64,000 nucleotides of DNA from Streptomyces sp. ITFR-16 (GTDB lineage: Bacteria; Actinomycetota; Actinomycetes; Streptomycetales; Streptomycetaceae), in the NCBI RefSeq assembly GCF_031844705.1, contig NZ_CP134609.1, forward strand, positions 3,038,001 to 3,102,000, given 5' to 3'. Of the stretch, positions 42,139 through 51,223 are shown piece by piece. The notes beneath the pieces are model-generated. The model was not told the origin of the DNA, did not search any database, and saw only the letters and a list, made by a program, of their open reading frames with translations. The number at the start of each line of letters is the position of its first letter. Within the stretch, counting starts at the first letter, position 1. The translations under genes and the position numbers were made by a program.

Positions 42139-42211
42139 AAGTTAACAGCCGCCCTTGACAACTTAACAGCGTTAAAGTCAGACTCGGACCATGGAACTTA
42201 ACAGCGTTAAG
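42139..42211 (+). promoter_or_regulatory. Monooxygenase promoter with two TetR operators, one inside the gene
   Basis: TTGACA at 42155-42160 and CAGACT at 42179-42184 (18-base spacer) predict a start at 42191, the A of the monooxygenase ATG. CTTAACAGCGTTAAA at 42162-42176 lies in the spacer; CTTAACAGCGTTAAG, a 15-base palindrome, lies at 42197-42211 inside codons 3-7. A half copy, GTTAACAGC, starts at 42141. Identity of 14 of 15 bases between the two full copies supports one bound protein, most likely the adjacent TetR. Confidence 0.75.
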
Positions 42212-43615
42212 GAAACTGAGGTCCTGATCGTCGGCGCCGGCCCCTGCGGCCTCGCCCTGGCCTGCGACCTGGCCCGCCGGGGCGTGCCCGCCCTCGTGGT
42301 CGAGCAGGCGGCCACGCTCTTCCCCGGCTCACGAGGCAAGGGCATCCAGCCCCGCACCCGGGAGGTCCTGGACGACCTCGGGGTCGGCGCCGCGGTCCGC
42401 GAGCACGGCGGTCCGGCGCCCGTCGGGATGGCCTGGCAGAACGGCGAGCGGATGGGCGAGCACCGGATGTTCCGGGTCGCGCCCCCGACGGACCCCGAGC
42501 CGTACGGGGAGCCGTGGATGATGCCGCAGTGGCGGACCCAGGAGATCCTGCTGGCCCGGCTGCGCGAGCTGGGCGGGGATGTCGCCTTCTCGACCGCGCT
42601 GACCGGCCTCGCCCAGGACGCCGACGGGGTCACCGCACAGCTGAGCACCGGTACGGTCCGGGCCTCCTATCTGGTCGCGGCGGACGGCGGGCGCTCCGCG
42701 GTCCGGCGGGCGCTGGGCATCGCGATGGCGGGCGAGACGGTGGACCCGGCGCCGATGCTGGTGGCCGACGTACGGATCGCCGAGGCGGCCCTGGACCGCC
42801 TCAACTGGCACATGATGAACACCGACGCGGGGTTCATCACGCTCTGCCCGCTGCCCGGCACCGAGGACTTCCAGCTGGTCGCCCAGTACAAGGAGGGCGA
42901 GCCGGACACCTCGGCGGACGGGGTGCGCGCGGTGGTCGCGGCCCGGACGCATCTGGACGCGGCGGACGTCACCGAGGTGCGCTGGTCGTCCGACTTCCGC
43001 CCGCGCGCCGCCCTGGCCGACCGCTTCCGCGAGGGACGGGTCTTCCTGGCCGGGGACGCGGCCCATGTCCACTCCCCCGCAGGCGGCCAGGGGCTCAACA
43101 CCAGCGTCCAGGACGCGTACAACCTCGGCTGGAAGCTCGGGCAGGTGCTGCGCCACGGGGCGCCCGCCGCCCTGCTGGACACGTACGAGCAGGAGCGCCG
43201 CCCGGTCGCCGCCGAGATGCTCGGCCTGTCCACCCGGATCCACCGGGGCCAGCAGGAGCGCGGCACGGCGACCCAGCAGCTGGGGCTCGGCTACCGCGAG
43301 GGCCCGCTCTCGGCGGGCCGGGCGGGCGCGCTGGAGGCGGGCGACCGCGCACCGGACGGACCGGCCGGCGACCGGCGGCTGTTCGACGTCTTCCGGGGCC
43401 CGCACTTCACCCTGCTGGCGGTCGGCACGGAGGCGGAGCTGCCGGAGCCCGGCACCCCGGCGATCCGCACGCACCGGCTGGACGAGGCCTACGCGCCCTA
43501 CGGCACGGGCCTCTTCCTGGTCCGCCCCGACGGCTACATCGGCTGGGCGGGCGAGAACACGGCCGGACTCGCCCAGTACCTGGCGCCGCTGGGGCTCGCG
43601 CTCGCGACGGGCTGA
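42191..43615 (+). CDS. FAD-dependent aromatic/rifampicin-type monooxygenase
   Basis: A 474-aa class A flavoprotein monooxygenase. The FAD fingerprint VLIVGAGPCGLALACDLARRG begins near residue 11; the second FAD/NADPH motif is VAADGGRSAVRRALGI; the third is RVFLAGDAAHVHSPAGGQGLNTSVQDAYNLGWKL. The C-terminal thioredoxin-like domain (RRLFDVFRGPHFTLLAVG, DGYIGWAGEN) is typical of phenol hydroxylase and rifampicin monooxygenase relatives. NADPH-dependent hydroxylation of an aromatic or drug substrate is expected. The mRNA is probably leaderless, and the first codons contain an operator. TetR control suggests a detoxification function. Confidence 0.9.
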   Translation: MELNSVKETEVLIVGAGPCGLALACDLARRGVPALVVEQAATLFPGSRGKGIQPRTREVLDDLGVGAAVREHGGPAPVGMAWQNGERMGEHRMFRVAPPTDPEPYGEPWMMPQWRTQEILLARLRELGGDVAFSTALTGLAQDADGVTAQLSTGTVRASYLVAADGGRSAVRRALGIAMAGETVDPAPMLVADVRIAEAALDRLNWHMMNTDAGFITLCPLPGTEDFQLVAQYKEGEPDTSADGVRAVVAARTHLDAADVTEVRWSSDFRPRAALADRFREGRVFLAGDAAHVHSPAGGQGLNTSVQDAYNLGWKLGQVLRHGAPAALLDTYEQERRPVAAEMLGLSTRIHRGQQERGTATQQLGLGYREGPLSAGRAGALEAGDRAPDGPAGDRRLFDVFRGPHFTLLAVGTEAELPEPGTPAIRTHRLDEAYAPYGTGLFLVRPDGYIGWAGENTAGLAQYLAPLGLALATG

Positions 43616-43637
43616 GCGCCGGGACGCCCCGTCCGCC

Positions 43638-44306
43638 TCAGACGCTGCTGAGCGAGAGCTTGGCGGCGAAGCCGAGGAACAGCACGCCCGCCGCCGAGGT
43701 GGCCCCGGCCGAGAGCCGCTTGCGGCGGCGGAACGCGGCGGACAGCCGGGTGCCGCCGAATATCAGCATCGACAGATACAGGAAGCTGGCGATCTGGAGC
43801 AGGGTGCCCAGCACCAGGAAGGAGAGCGCGGGGTACGCGTACCCCGGGTCGACGAACTGCACGAAGAACGAGATCAGGAACAGGATGGCCTTCGGGTTGA
43901 ACAGGCTGACCACCAGCGCCCGCCGGTAGGGCCGCTCCATGGTCCCGGCCGTCTCGTCCCCGGCCCCCGACTCACCCGTGATCTCCGCGACCCGGCGATG
44001 CCGCTCGCGCCACATCGACACCGCGGCCCGCAGCATCCCGACGGCCAGCCAGGTCAGATACCCGGCCCCCGCGAACTTCACCACGGCGAACAGCACCGGC
44101 GTCGTCTGCAACAGCGACGAGGCCCCGAGCGCGGACAGCGTCATCAGCACGGTGTCCCCGGTCCACACCCCGGCGGCGGCCACATACCCGGTCCGCACCC
44201 CGCGCCGGGCGGCGACGGACAGCACGTACAGCGAATTCGGCCCCGGCAGCAGAACGATGAGCACGAGGCCGGCGAGATAGGTCGGAAGATCGGTCACACC
44301 CAGCAT
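43638..44306 (-). CDS. LysE/RhtB-family exporter
   Basis: A 222-aa membrane protein with six helices. Features: YLAGLVLIVLLPGPNSLYVLSVAARRGVRTG, the P-G-P-N loop typical of the LysE family, SLFNPKAILFLISFFVQFVDP as the second-half counterpart, and FLGFAAKLSLSS at the C terminus. Exports amino acids or related small molecules. ATG at 44306 (MLGVTDLPTYLAG); an upstream frame extension to 44396 is not convincing. Convergent with the monooxygenase gene. Confidence 0.88.
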   Translation of the reverse strand: MLGVTDLPTYLAGLVLIVLLPGPNSLYVLSVAARRGVRTGYVAAAGVWTGDTVLMTLSALGASSLLQTTPVLFAVVKFAGAGYLTWLAVGMLRAAVSMWRERHRRVAEITGESGAGDETAGTMERPYRRALVVSLFNPKAILFLISFFVQFVDPGYAYPALSFLVLGTLLQIASFLYLSMLIFGGTRLSAAFRRRKRLSAGATSAAGVLFLGFAAKLSLSSV

Positions 44307-44514
44307 GAAACGGAGTGTCGCACGCGGGTACGACAGTGCGGCCGGGGGGTTCGCGTGCTGGGACGGGGCGCGGGGGCGCTCGCCCCGGCCCCGCACCGGC
44401 CACGTCCCGGTAACCGATGCGTCTCGATACCGGTTCGGCCACCGTCCGCAGGATTCGGCAACCGGACGGAGCGGGAATCCGTCCCCTGGAATACCGCAGA
44501 TTCAGGGGGCCGAG

Positions 44515-45429
44515 ATGATACGCATCAGCAGGACCGGGCGCGGTGGCGCACGCAGGGGCGGCCGGGGGGCAGGAGCGGCCGCCGCCGTCACCGTTCTGGC
44601 GCTGGCCGCCGTGACCGCCGGGTGCAAGGTGCAGCCCGCCGGCAGCGCGGCCGCCGACCCGTCGGCGCCGGCGAGCAGTTCGCCCGCCGACGACGCCAAG
44701 CCCGGCGCGAGCGAGCCGGCCCCGGCCAGTCCGTCCGCCAAGCCCAGCGCGAAGCCCTCGTCCTCCGCGAAGGCCAGTCCCTCCCCCGATCCGCAGGGCC
44801 AGGTGCTGATGGCGAGCGGCGCGCAGAGCAAGCAGGTGCGTGAGCTGCAGGCCCGGCTGCGGCAGATCGGCCACTTCGACCGCAGCCCCACGGGCTACTA
44901 CGGCTCCGTCACGGTCGCCGCCGTGCAGTCCTTCCAGGGCAAGCGGGGACTGGCGCGGACCGGGAAGACCGACACCGTCACCTGGCAGAAGCTGCTCGGG
45001 ATGACGCACGAGCCCACGGCCGCCGAGCTGAACCCGCCGACCACACTGCCGGTCGCCAAGCCGGACAAGCGGTGTCTGACGGGCCGGGTGATCTGCATCA
45101 GCAAGAACAGCCGGACGCTGTCCTGGATGATCGACGGCAAGGTCGTCTCGTCGATGGACGTGCGGTTCGGCTCGCAGTACACACCGACCCGGGAAGGCAC
45201 CTTCTCCGTCTACTGGAAGTCCCGGCACCACGTCTCGACGATCTACCACACGGCCATGCCGTACGCGATGTTCTTCAGCGGCGGCCAGGCGGTGCACTAC
45301 TCGTCGGACTTCGCGGCCCGCGGCTACAACGGCGCCTCGCACGGCTGCGTCAATGTCCGGGACGAGGGGAAGATCGCCTCGCTGTTCGCCCAGGTGCGCA
45401 ACGGCGACAAGGTCGTCATCTACAAGTGA
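44515..45429 (+). CDS. L,D-transpeptidase, lipoprotein form
   Basis: A 304-aa lipid-anchored transpeptidase. Basic N terminus, hydrophobic segment and lipobox AAVTAGC near residue 38; a Ser/Pro/Ala/Lys linker; a PG_binding_1 domain (SKQVRELQARLRQIGHFDRSPTGYYGSVTVAAVQSFQ, RTGKTDTVTWQKLLG); then a YkuD domain with HYSSDFAARGYNGASHGCVNVRD holding the catalytic His and Cys. ATG at 44515. It is a paralogue of the secreted enzyme at 16039 (shared WKSRHHVSTIYHTAMPYA-like segment), with an anchor and binding domain added. Confidence 0.93.
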   Translation: MIRISRTGRGGARRGGRGAGAAAAVTVLALAAVTAGCKVQPAGSAAADPSAPASSSPADDAKPGASEPAPASPSAKPSAKPSSSAKASPSPDPQGQVLMASGAQSKQVRELQARLRQIGHFDRSPTGYYGSVTVAAVQSFQGKRGLARTGKTDTVTWQKLLGMTHEPTAAELNPPTTLPVAKPDKRCLTGRVICISKNSRTLSWMIDGKVVSSMDVRFGSQYTPTREGTFSVYWKSRHHVSTIYHTAMPYAMFFSGGQAVHYSSDFAARGYNGASHGCVNVRDEGKIASLFAQVRNGDKVVIYK

Positions 45430-45447
45430 CCGCCGACGCGGATGAGG

Positions 45448-45486
45448 GGCGCGGGCGGGACCGGGGGAACGTGTCCCGCCCGCGCC
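45448..45486. terminator. Terminator between L,D-transpeptidase and sigma-partner genes
   Basis: A perfect 13-bp stem (45448-45460 with 45474-45486) with a 13-base loop, between convergent genes. Confidence 0.8.
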
Positions 45487-45615
45487 ATTGCGCCGAGCCG
45501 TAGGTACGGGGGGAACCCCGGCTCCGGGCGCTGCCGATGACCAGTCGGCTCACTCTGTACTGCGCCCGCGCCCCGAAAAACGTCACACCTGGTGGCGGGC
45601 GGGTGGTGCGGACCC

Positions 45616-46749
45616 TCAGCGGGCCGCGCCGGAGACGGCCGGTTCCGGGGCGAGCGAGGGTGTGGAGTCCCCCGCACCGGGGCCCGGGACGAGGCCGGCG
45701 ACCGAGGGCTGCGGGGACACGGTGAACCGGGCGGCCGGGAGGGAGCCCGAGGCGTCGCCGCCGCCCGGCCCGCTGTTCCCCTCGCCGCCCTGCTCGTCGC
45801 CGCCCCGGTCGTCGTCCGTGCCGAGTATCCGGTCGCAGAACCGGTCCAGGTTGCGGGCGCCCTTGGCGAGCGCCTCCAGCCGGCGCCTGCGGTCGTCGTC
45901 GAGCTTGCCGTCGCGGTAGTCGCGGCAGGCCTTCAGCGTCTTGGCGTACCAGGCGCCCGAGCCGTTGTCACCGCCGTCGCCCGAGCGGTCCTCGCCGCCC
46001 TTGTCGCCCGTGCCGTCGGCGGGACCGGTCGTCGCACCGCCGGAGCGGTCCTCGCCGGTGCTCCCCCGTTCGCCGTCGGTGCGGCCGGACTGGCCGGTGG
46101 GACCGGTGGGACCGGGGCGTTCGGTCTCGGCCCCGGTGGTGGCGCCGGGGTCGGGGGCGTTCGGTGACGGGGTGCCCGGGTCCGGGGCGCCGGGCGGCGG
46201 GGCGGAGGTCTCGTCGTCGGTGGTGAGCCCGGAGCCCAGCTCCTGGGGGGACGCGGCGGCGGAGACCGAGGTGGCCGGTGCGGGGGTGTGCCGCCCGAAG
46301 GGGCCGGGCAGCATCCCGCTCCCGGCGGCCACGGCCACCCCGCCGATCGCGCAGCACGCGAGCGAGGCGACCAGGCCGAAGCGCAACGGCCGGCTCCAGC
46401 GGATCGGCCGGGCGCCGCGGGAACCCGCGGGCCCGGCGCCGGAGGCGGCCCTGCCTATGTGTACGGGTGCGAGCACCTCGGCCTCGGCCGAATCGTCCGC
46501 GGCCACGACGGAGCGGGCGGCGGCGGTACGGGAAGCGGGGCGGGGGACGGCGCGGAAGGCGGCCAGGGCGGCGGCCTCACCGGGCAGTTCGCGGGTGGCG
46601 GGCAGGGCCGAGCGGGCCGCTTCGTCCAGGGCCGCCGCGAGGCGCTCGGCTTCCTGCCGGGTCCGGCCGTCGGCAGGATCGACCGGTTCGCGGCGGAGCA
46701 ATTTCTCCGCCGCGTCCTTGTCAAGCCATTCGTACTGCTCGTCGGCCAT
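45616..46749 (-). CDS. Membrane protein co-encoded with ECF sigma factor, possible anti-sigma
   Basis: A 377-aa single-pass membrane protein. The cytoplasmic part (about 125 residues: MADEQYEWLDKDAAEKLLRREP, AERLAAALDEAARSALP) is followed by one helix (FGLVASLACCAIGGVAVAAGSG), then a long low-complexity extracytoplasmic tail rich in Gly, Asp, Pro and Thr, with a short folded-looking segment holding two Cys (KTLKACRDYRDGKL and NLDRFCDRIL). ATG at 46749 overlaps the sigma factor stop (TGATG). The layout suggests a sigma/anti-sigma pair; the zinc-binding HxxxCxxC motif of many anti-sigma factors is absent. Confidence 0.78.
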   Translation of the reverse strand: MADEQYEWLDKDAAEKLLRREPVDPADGRTRQEAERLAAALDEAARSALPATRELPGEAAALAAFRAVPRPASRTAAARSVVAADDSAEAEVLAPVHIGRAASGAGPAGSRGARPIRWSRPLRFGLVASLACCAIGGVAVAAGSGMLPGPFGRHTPAPATSVSAAASPQELGSGLTTDDETSAPPPGAPDPGTPSPNAPDPGATTGAETERPGPTGPTGQSGRTDGERGSTGEDRSGGATTGPADGTGDKGGEDRSGDGGDNGSGAWYAKTLKACRDYRDGKLDDDRRRRLEALAKGARNLDRFCDRILGTDDDRGGDEQGGEGNSGPGGGDASGSLPAARFTVSPQPSVAGLVPGPGAGDSTPSLAPEPAVSGAAR

Positions 46750-47630
46750 CACATGTCCTTCTGCGTCCACAGACGCGAATGCGTCACACCGGCGGGCGCC
46801 ACCAGGCCGGTGCGGGCGGGGCGTTGCGCGGGCACGGCACCGAGTTCCGCCGTCCGGCCTGCCGCGTTGTCCGGTGCGGGCCGGGCCGGGGCCGTACCGT
46901 CGACCGGGCCCCGGGGCGCACCCACCGCACCGGCCGCCCCGCCGCCGTGCGGAGCGCCGCCTTCCGCCGGACCGTCCGCACGGTCCTGGCTCTCGGAGCC
47001 GTCCTGGCTGTCCGCCCGCAGCAGTTCGGCGAGGCGCTTCAGTCCCCGGTGGGCGGCGGTGCGGACGGCCCCCGGCCGCTTGCCCAGCGTCTGCGCCGCG
47101 CTCTTCGCGTCGAGCCCGACCACCACGCGCAGCACGACGGCCTCCGCCTGGTCCTGCGGCAGCTGGGCGATGAGGGACATGGTGCGGCCGGTGGCCAGGG
47201 ACTCGATGGCCTCGTCGGCCGTGTCGGACTCGGCCGGCTTCTCGGACAGCTCCGACTCGTCGCCGCCGATGGCGGGGCGCCTGCCGCGCATCCGCAGATG
47301 GTCCAGGGCCCGGTTGCGGGCTATCCGCGCCGCCCAGCCCCGGAAGCGGTCGGCGTCACCGCTGAAGCGGTCGAGGTCCCGGGCTATCTGCAGCCAGGAC
47401 TCGGACGCCACGTCCTCGGCGTCCGGCTCGCCCACCAGCGTTCGTATGTAGCCCAGCAGCCGCGGCTGCACAGCGCGGTACACAGTACGGAAGGCGTCCT
47501 CGTCCCCGTCCTGCGCCGCGAGCACCGCGGCAGTAAGCCCCGCGTCGTCCCCCAGCACTCCCTCAACCTGCCCTGCTGTCCTGAATCGCAGCTGGTCACC
47601 ACTGCCGCGCCACCCTGCGCGACTCAGCAC
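46749..47630 (-). CDS. ECF-subfamily RNA polymerase sigma factor
   Basis: About 293 aa. Region 2: AAVLAAQDGDEDAFRTVYRAVQPRLLGYIRTLVGEPDAEDVASESWLQIARDLDRFSGDADRFRGWAARIARNRALDHLR; region 4: SLIAQLPQDQAEAVVLRVVVGLDAKSAAQTLGKRPGAVRTAAHRGLKRL. The tail of about 90 residues is low-complexity. GTG at 47630 (VLSRAGWRGSGD) is taken; an ATG further upstream at 47813 gives an unlikely leader. The overlapping downstream membrane protein probably controls it. Confidence 0.9.
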   Translation of the reverse strand: MLSRAGWRGSGDQLRFRTAGQVEGVLGDDAGLTAAVLAAQDGDEDAFRTVYRAVQPRLLGYIRTLVGEPDAEDVASESWLQIARDLDRFSGDADRFRGWAARIARNRALDHLRMRGRRPAIGGDESELSEKPAESDTADEAIESLATGRTMSLIAQLPQDQAEAVVLRVVVGLDAKSAAQTLGKRPGAVRTAAHRGLKRLAELLRADSQDGSESQDRADGPAEGGAPHGGGAAGAVGAPRGPVDGTAPARPAPDNAAGRTAELGAVPAQRPARTGLVAPAGVTHSRLWTQKDM

Positions 47631-47761
47631 GCTACGTCCTTCGCGGGCATCGCGTCCATGACTTGTACAACCCGCAACATTCTGCGGCCCGACTCCGGTG
47701 TGACAGAAAACGCACCCACGGCGCTGAGATGAGTACGGGGTCGTCCTGCGGCCCCGCGGAA

Positions 47762-47805
47762 GACGACCGGGGCCTCTCCTGTGGGGGGTGGCGGCCCCGG
47801 TCGTC
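47762..47805 (-). terminator. Terminator after the 189-aa gene
   Basis: A 13-bp inverted repeat (47762-47774 with 47793-47805) with an 18-base loop lies just beyond the stop of the minus-strand gene at 47847 and before the sigma factor gene. Confidence 0.7.
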
Positions 47806-47846
47806 CTCGTCACTTCCCGCGGAGCGCCGTCCGGCCCCGCCCCGCC

Positions 47847-48416
47847 TCAGCGCCGCACCCGGGCCCGTCGTGACACCGCCGCCCGCAGCACCTTCTGGCC
47901 CTCCGTCGAGATGTCGAGGACCTGGCGCAGGCCGGCTCCTCTGGGGGCCTCGTCGCCGATCTCCGCGAGCATCTCCAAGATCCGGGCCTGGCGGGCGGTC
48001 TCCCCGGACAGCAGGGGGCCGGCCCCCGTCGGGTCGCCGGCGCGGCAGCGGGCCACCAGTTCCCCGGCGTCCGGGCGGGCCGCGTCGTGGCCGAGGTGGA
48101 TGTCGAGGGCCAGCAGTGAGCAGGCGTCGGACCAGGCGCGCAGCTCCTCGCCCGCCCGGTCCTCGGGGGCCTCGCCGAGCAGCTTGCGGATGCGCAGGAC
48201 CGTTTCGCCCGGGTCCGGTACGGCGTCCAGGGCGATGCGTGCCTCGGCCAGCCGGTCCGGCCAGTCCTGCCGGTCGGCGCTGCCGGACCAGAGCGGGCGC
48301 AGCGGATCGGGTTCTGCCCCCGGCCCCGGCTGCGGCAGGCACCGGTCGAGGCAGGCGGCCGCGCTCGCGGCGAGCCCACGCTCATCGGCGGCGGCGATCA
48401 GTTCCAGCAGGCTCAT
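47847..48416 (-). CDS. Conserved hypothetical protein
   Basis: A 189-aa soluble, mostly helical protein (MSLLELIAAADERGLAASAAACLDRCLP, DRLAEARIALDAVPDPGETVLRIRKLLGEAP, RQARILEMLAEIGDE) with no signal peptide or membrane helix and a basic end (RRARVRR). I do not recognise a family. Codon usage and position between two clearly real genes support it. Terminator downstream; its own 187-base upstream region. Confidence 0.75.
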   Translation of the reverse strand: MSLLELIAAADERGLAASAAACLDRCLPQPGPGAEPDPLRPLWSGSADRQDWPDRLAEARIALDAVPDPGETVLRIRKLLGEAPEDRAGEELRAWSDACSLLALDIHLGHDAARPDAGELVARCRAGDPTGAGPLLSGETARQARILEMLAEIGDEAPRGAGLRQVLDISTEGQKVLRAAVSRRARVRR

Positions 48417-48603
48417 CGGCGTCTCCCGTCGGCCCTCCCCGTGCCGGGACGCATGGGGACGCAGCGCTTCCTGTTATCGCATTCAGCGGCGAATGGCCGA
48501 AAATCGTCACTGCGACGGCCGAAATCGCCTGGACCACCCGCCGGATTCGCGCGGCAGGCGGAACGTAGTCCCCGCCCGCCGCGCTGTCCACACCCAAGGC
48601 CGT

Positions 48604-50208
48604 TCAGCCCGCGTCGATCTCCTTCGCCAGTGCCGTGAACCCGTTCCAGCTCAGCTTCGGCTTGCCCGGGACCCACAGCTTCTGGGCCGTCGCCCGCAGC
48701 GGCATCCGGATGCCCTGCGCCACCTGTGCGGCGGTCTGGGCGTTCGGCAGGTCGCCCCAGACCGCGAACCGGCCGCCGAGGATCTGGTCGGAGTAGCGCG
48801 CCGGCACCGGGGTGGTGCCGCGCAGGACCAGCGGGGTCCACTGCTCGTAGATGCGCTTGCCCGTGGGATAGACGAAGGTGTTGGGCTGGCCGAGTACGTA
48901 ATAGAGGAACTCGTCGTTGAGGTTCATCACCCGGCGGCCCTCGCTCAGGTACTCCTGCGGCGGCCGGGCGCCGAATTCCTTGCCCGTCCAGTACTCGACC
49001 TCGATGTCCTTGTCGGCCTTGACGACGCCGCCGCGGAAGAAGCCGTCGTTCCACGCCTTGGGCTTCATGCCGTGCGGGCGGACCACCGCCGCGCGGTCGT
49101 TGAGCCAGCCGGTGGTGAGGTCCTTGATCCCGGCCCCCGCCCCGTACTTCTGTACGGCGGCGCGCTGGAGCTGCGGATAGGAGGCGGCCGGGTCGCGCGC
49201 CATCAGCGCGAGGTACTCGTCGGCGCCCAGGTGCCAGTACGCGCCGCCGAACAGCTTCGTGTACTCGCCGAGGAGCTCGTCGACGATCTTCGCCGCGCCC
49301 GGCTTGGAGATGTCGAGCGACCCGGTCGAGGGCACGCCCGAGACGTTGCGCAGCTGGAGGTCCGGGTGGGCGCGCAGCACGGCGCCGAGGTGGCCCGGGG
49401 AGTCGATCTCCGGGACGACCTCGATGTGCAGCCGCCCGGCCAGGGCGACGATCCGGCGCACCTGCGCCTTGGTCAGATGGTCCGGCGAGACCACCTCGGG
49501 GTGGGTGTCGGACTCGATACGGAAGGCCTGGTCGTCGGAGAAGTGCAGCCCGAGCTGGTTGAGCTTGAGGTCGGCCATCTCGCGCAGCCGGTCCTCGATC
49601 CAGCCCGCGCTGTAGTGCTTGCGCGCGATGTCGAGGTTGAGCCCGCGCTGCGGCTTGCCCGGCCGGTCGCGCACCTCGCCCTCGGGCATGGTGCCGTCGG
49701 CGCGCACGGACTGCTTGAGGGTGCGGGTCCCGTAGAAGACCCCGGCCTGGCCGGGCCCGCTGATGGTGACGCGGCCGTCGTGGGTGCGCAGGGTGTACGA
49801 CTCCGCCCCGCCGCCGGCCTTCGGGGTGAGGGCCAGCTCCACGTCGCCCGCGCGGGCGGGGGTCTCGCCCCGGTAGCCGATCTTCAGCTCACCGGCGAGC
49901 AGCCGGCCCTCGTCGGCGAGGCCCTTGCTGCCGTCGGCGATCACCACCGCGCTGTCCTTGCCCGGCCGCCAGCCGGGGCCGCGGGCGGCGGTGTGCTCCC
50001 GTACGGCGGGGATGGTGCGAGGTGCCTTGGAGAGCGGGTAGCTCCTGGTCGGGGAGGGTGTGGGGGAAGCGGAGGGGGACGACGCCGTCGAGGAGCGGGA
50101 TGTCTCGGCGCCGTTCCGGTGTGCGGTGCCGGAGCTGTCACAGGCGGCGAGGGTGACGGTCGCCGCGACGACCGCACCGGCCACCAGGGCACCGCGTGAG
50201 GGGGACAT
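48604..50208 (-). CDS. GH20 beta-N-acetylhexosaminidase, lipoprotein
   Basis: A 534-aa exported glycosidase releasing terminal GlcNAc/GalNAc from chitin oligomers or glycans. Signal and lipobox VTLAAC at about residues 18-23; Ser/Pro/Thr linker; GH20b domain (YTLRTHDGRVTISGPGQAGVFYGTRTLKQ); catalytic barrel from RGLNLDIARKHYS, with FSDDQAFRIESD, EVVPEIDSPGH and the catalytic acidic pair in WHLGADEYLAL. The usual H-x-G-G-D-E is H-L-G-A-D-E here. Substrate-assisted mechanism is expected. No DasR-type site was seen in the region upstream. Confidence 0.92.
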   Translation of the reverse strand: MSPSRGALVAGAVVAATVTLAACDSSGTAHRNGAETSRSSTASSPSASPTPSPTRSYPLSKAPRTIPAVREHTAARGPGWRPGKDSAVVIADGSKGLADEGRLLAGELKIGYRGETPARAGDVELALTPKAGGGAESYTLRTHDGRVTISGPGQAGVFYGTRTLKQSVRADGTMPEGEVRDRPGKPQRGLNLDIARKHYSAGWIEDRLREMADLKLNQLGLHFSDDQAFRIESDTHPEVVSPDHLTKAQVRRIVALAGRLHIEVVPEIDSPGHLGAVLRAHPDLQLRNVSGVPSTGSLDISKPGAAKIVDELLGEYTKLFGGAYWHLGADEYLALMARDPAASYPQLQRAAVQKYGAGAGIKDLTTGWLNDRAAVVRPHGMKPKAWNDGFFRGGVVKADKDIEVEYWTGKEFGARPPQEYLSEGRRVMNLNDEFLYYVLGQPNTFVYPTGKRIYEQWTPLVLRGTTPVPARYSDQILGGRFAVWGDLPNAQTAAQVAQGIRMPLRATAQKLWVPGKPKLSWNGFTALAKEIDAG

Positions 50209-50563
50209 CGGTCAGAAACCTCCAGATTCAGTGGGGAAACCGGGAAACAGAGCAGAAGCGAGGGGAAACAGGGCTGATGTGGGGAGATAGCCGGGCATTC
50301 TCCTCACAGATTCGCCCATCAGGCATCCTGAAACTCTCCCGTCCGGGTGAAATTCGCGCATCCGTCGGACGGCCGTTGCCCGGCCTCGCTACCTTTGAGG
50401 CACATTCGTCTCTCCCTTCACCCTGCATCCGCCTGGTCTCTTCGGTCCCTCCCTACTCCAGGTTCACAGATGCCGTTGATTCGAGGAGCCCACGCTGTCC
50501 AGGTCCAGCGAGTCCCACGCCGGCCTCCCGGAGCAACCGCACCCGTCCCCCCGGCGGACCGCC
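50209..50563. other. Divergent intergenic region
   Basis: About 355 bases between the GH20 gene (minus) and the OHCU-decarboxylase-like gene (plus). A-rich by local standards near 50220-50300, probably promoter DNA for the GH20 gene. No convincing gene or palindrome. Part of its right end could belong to the next gene if that starts earlier. Confidence 0.5.
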
Positions 50564-51073
50564 GTGCCCGTGCAGAACTGCGGCCCCGCACCCGACCGGG
50601 CCGCACCGCACGGCTGGGACCTGCACCGTTTCAACACCGCGCCCGCCGCCGATGCCGAGGCCGCCCTGCTGGAGTGCTTCGGCAGCCACCGCTGGGCCCA
50701 CCGGCTGGCCGGCCACCGCCCCTACCCGGACGTGGACGCGCTGCTGGCCGCCGCCGAGGAGGCGGGGTACGACCTCTCCCCCACCGACCGCACCGAGGCG
50801 CTCGCCGCCGAGGCCGCCCCGGGGCTGCACCCGGGCGCACCGCGCTCCGCGCACCTCGCGCTGGCCGCCGCGCACGCCGCGTACGAGTCGAGGTTCGGGC
50901 ATGTCTTCGTCATCTGCCTGGACGGCTTCCACCCCGCCGAGCACCCCGACCAGGTGCTGGCCGGCATCCGGACCCGGCTGGCGCACGACCCCGACCAGGA
51001 GCGGGTGGTCACGGCGGACGAGATGCGGCGACTCGCCCGGGGCCGCATCATCGAGCTGGTATCGAGTCAGTAA
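50564..51073 (+). CDS. OHCU-decarboxylase-like protein
   Basis: A 169-aa protein of the 2-oxo-4-hydroxy-4-carboxy-5-ureidoimidazoline decarboxylase family, which completes urate breakdown to allantoin. Matching segments: LHRFNTAPAADAEAALLECFGSHRWAHRLAGHRPY, AYESRFGHVFVICL, and a C-terminal ADEMRRLARGRIIEL. The usual HPxIG segment, with the catalytic His, reads AEAAPG here, so activity is doubtful. It is alone, without other urate-pathway genes. GTG at 50564; the frame is open upstream and the true start may be earlier. Confidence 0.75.
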   Translation: MPVQNCGPAPDRAAPHGWDLHRFNTAPAADAEAALLECFGSHRWAHRLAGHRPYPDVDALLAAAEEAGYDLSPTDRTEALAAEAAPGLHPGAPRSAHLALAAAHAAYESRFGHVFVICLDGFHPAEHPDQVLAGIRTRLAHDPDQERVVTADEMRRLARGRIIELVSSQ

Positions 51074-51223
51074 CGGGTTGGCGGCGGCCCCCGGGGCCCG
51101 GATTCCCCGTCACAGGCGGGTGAACAGGTGTGTCGGAGGCTGTCCATAGCCCGTCCGTGCCTGATTCGTTGCCACTTTGATCACACCAGAGGCCCCCGCG
51201 CGATCGAACCGACAAAGCGTCGC

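Noticed and set aside
50196-51149. Plus-strand frame of about 317 codons over the divergent region and the OHCU-like gene
   Set aside because: Thr/Pro/Arg-rich shadow in another frame of the OHCU-like gene.
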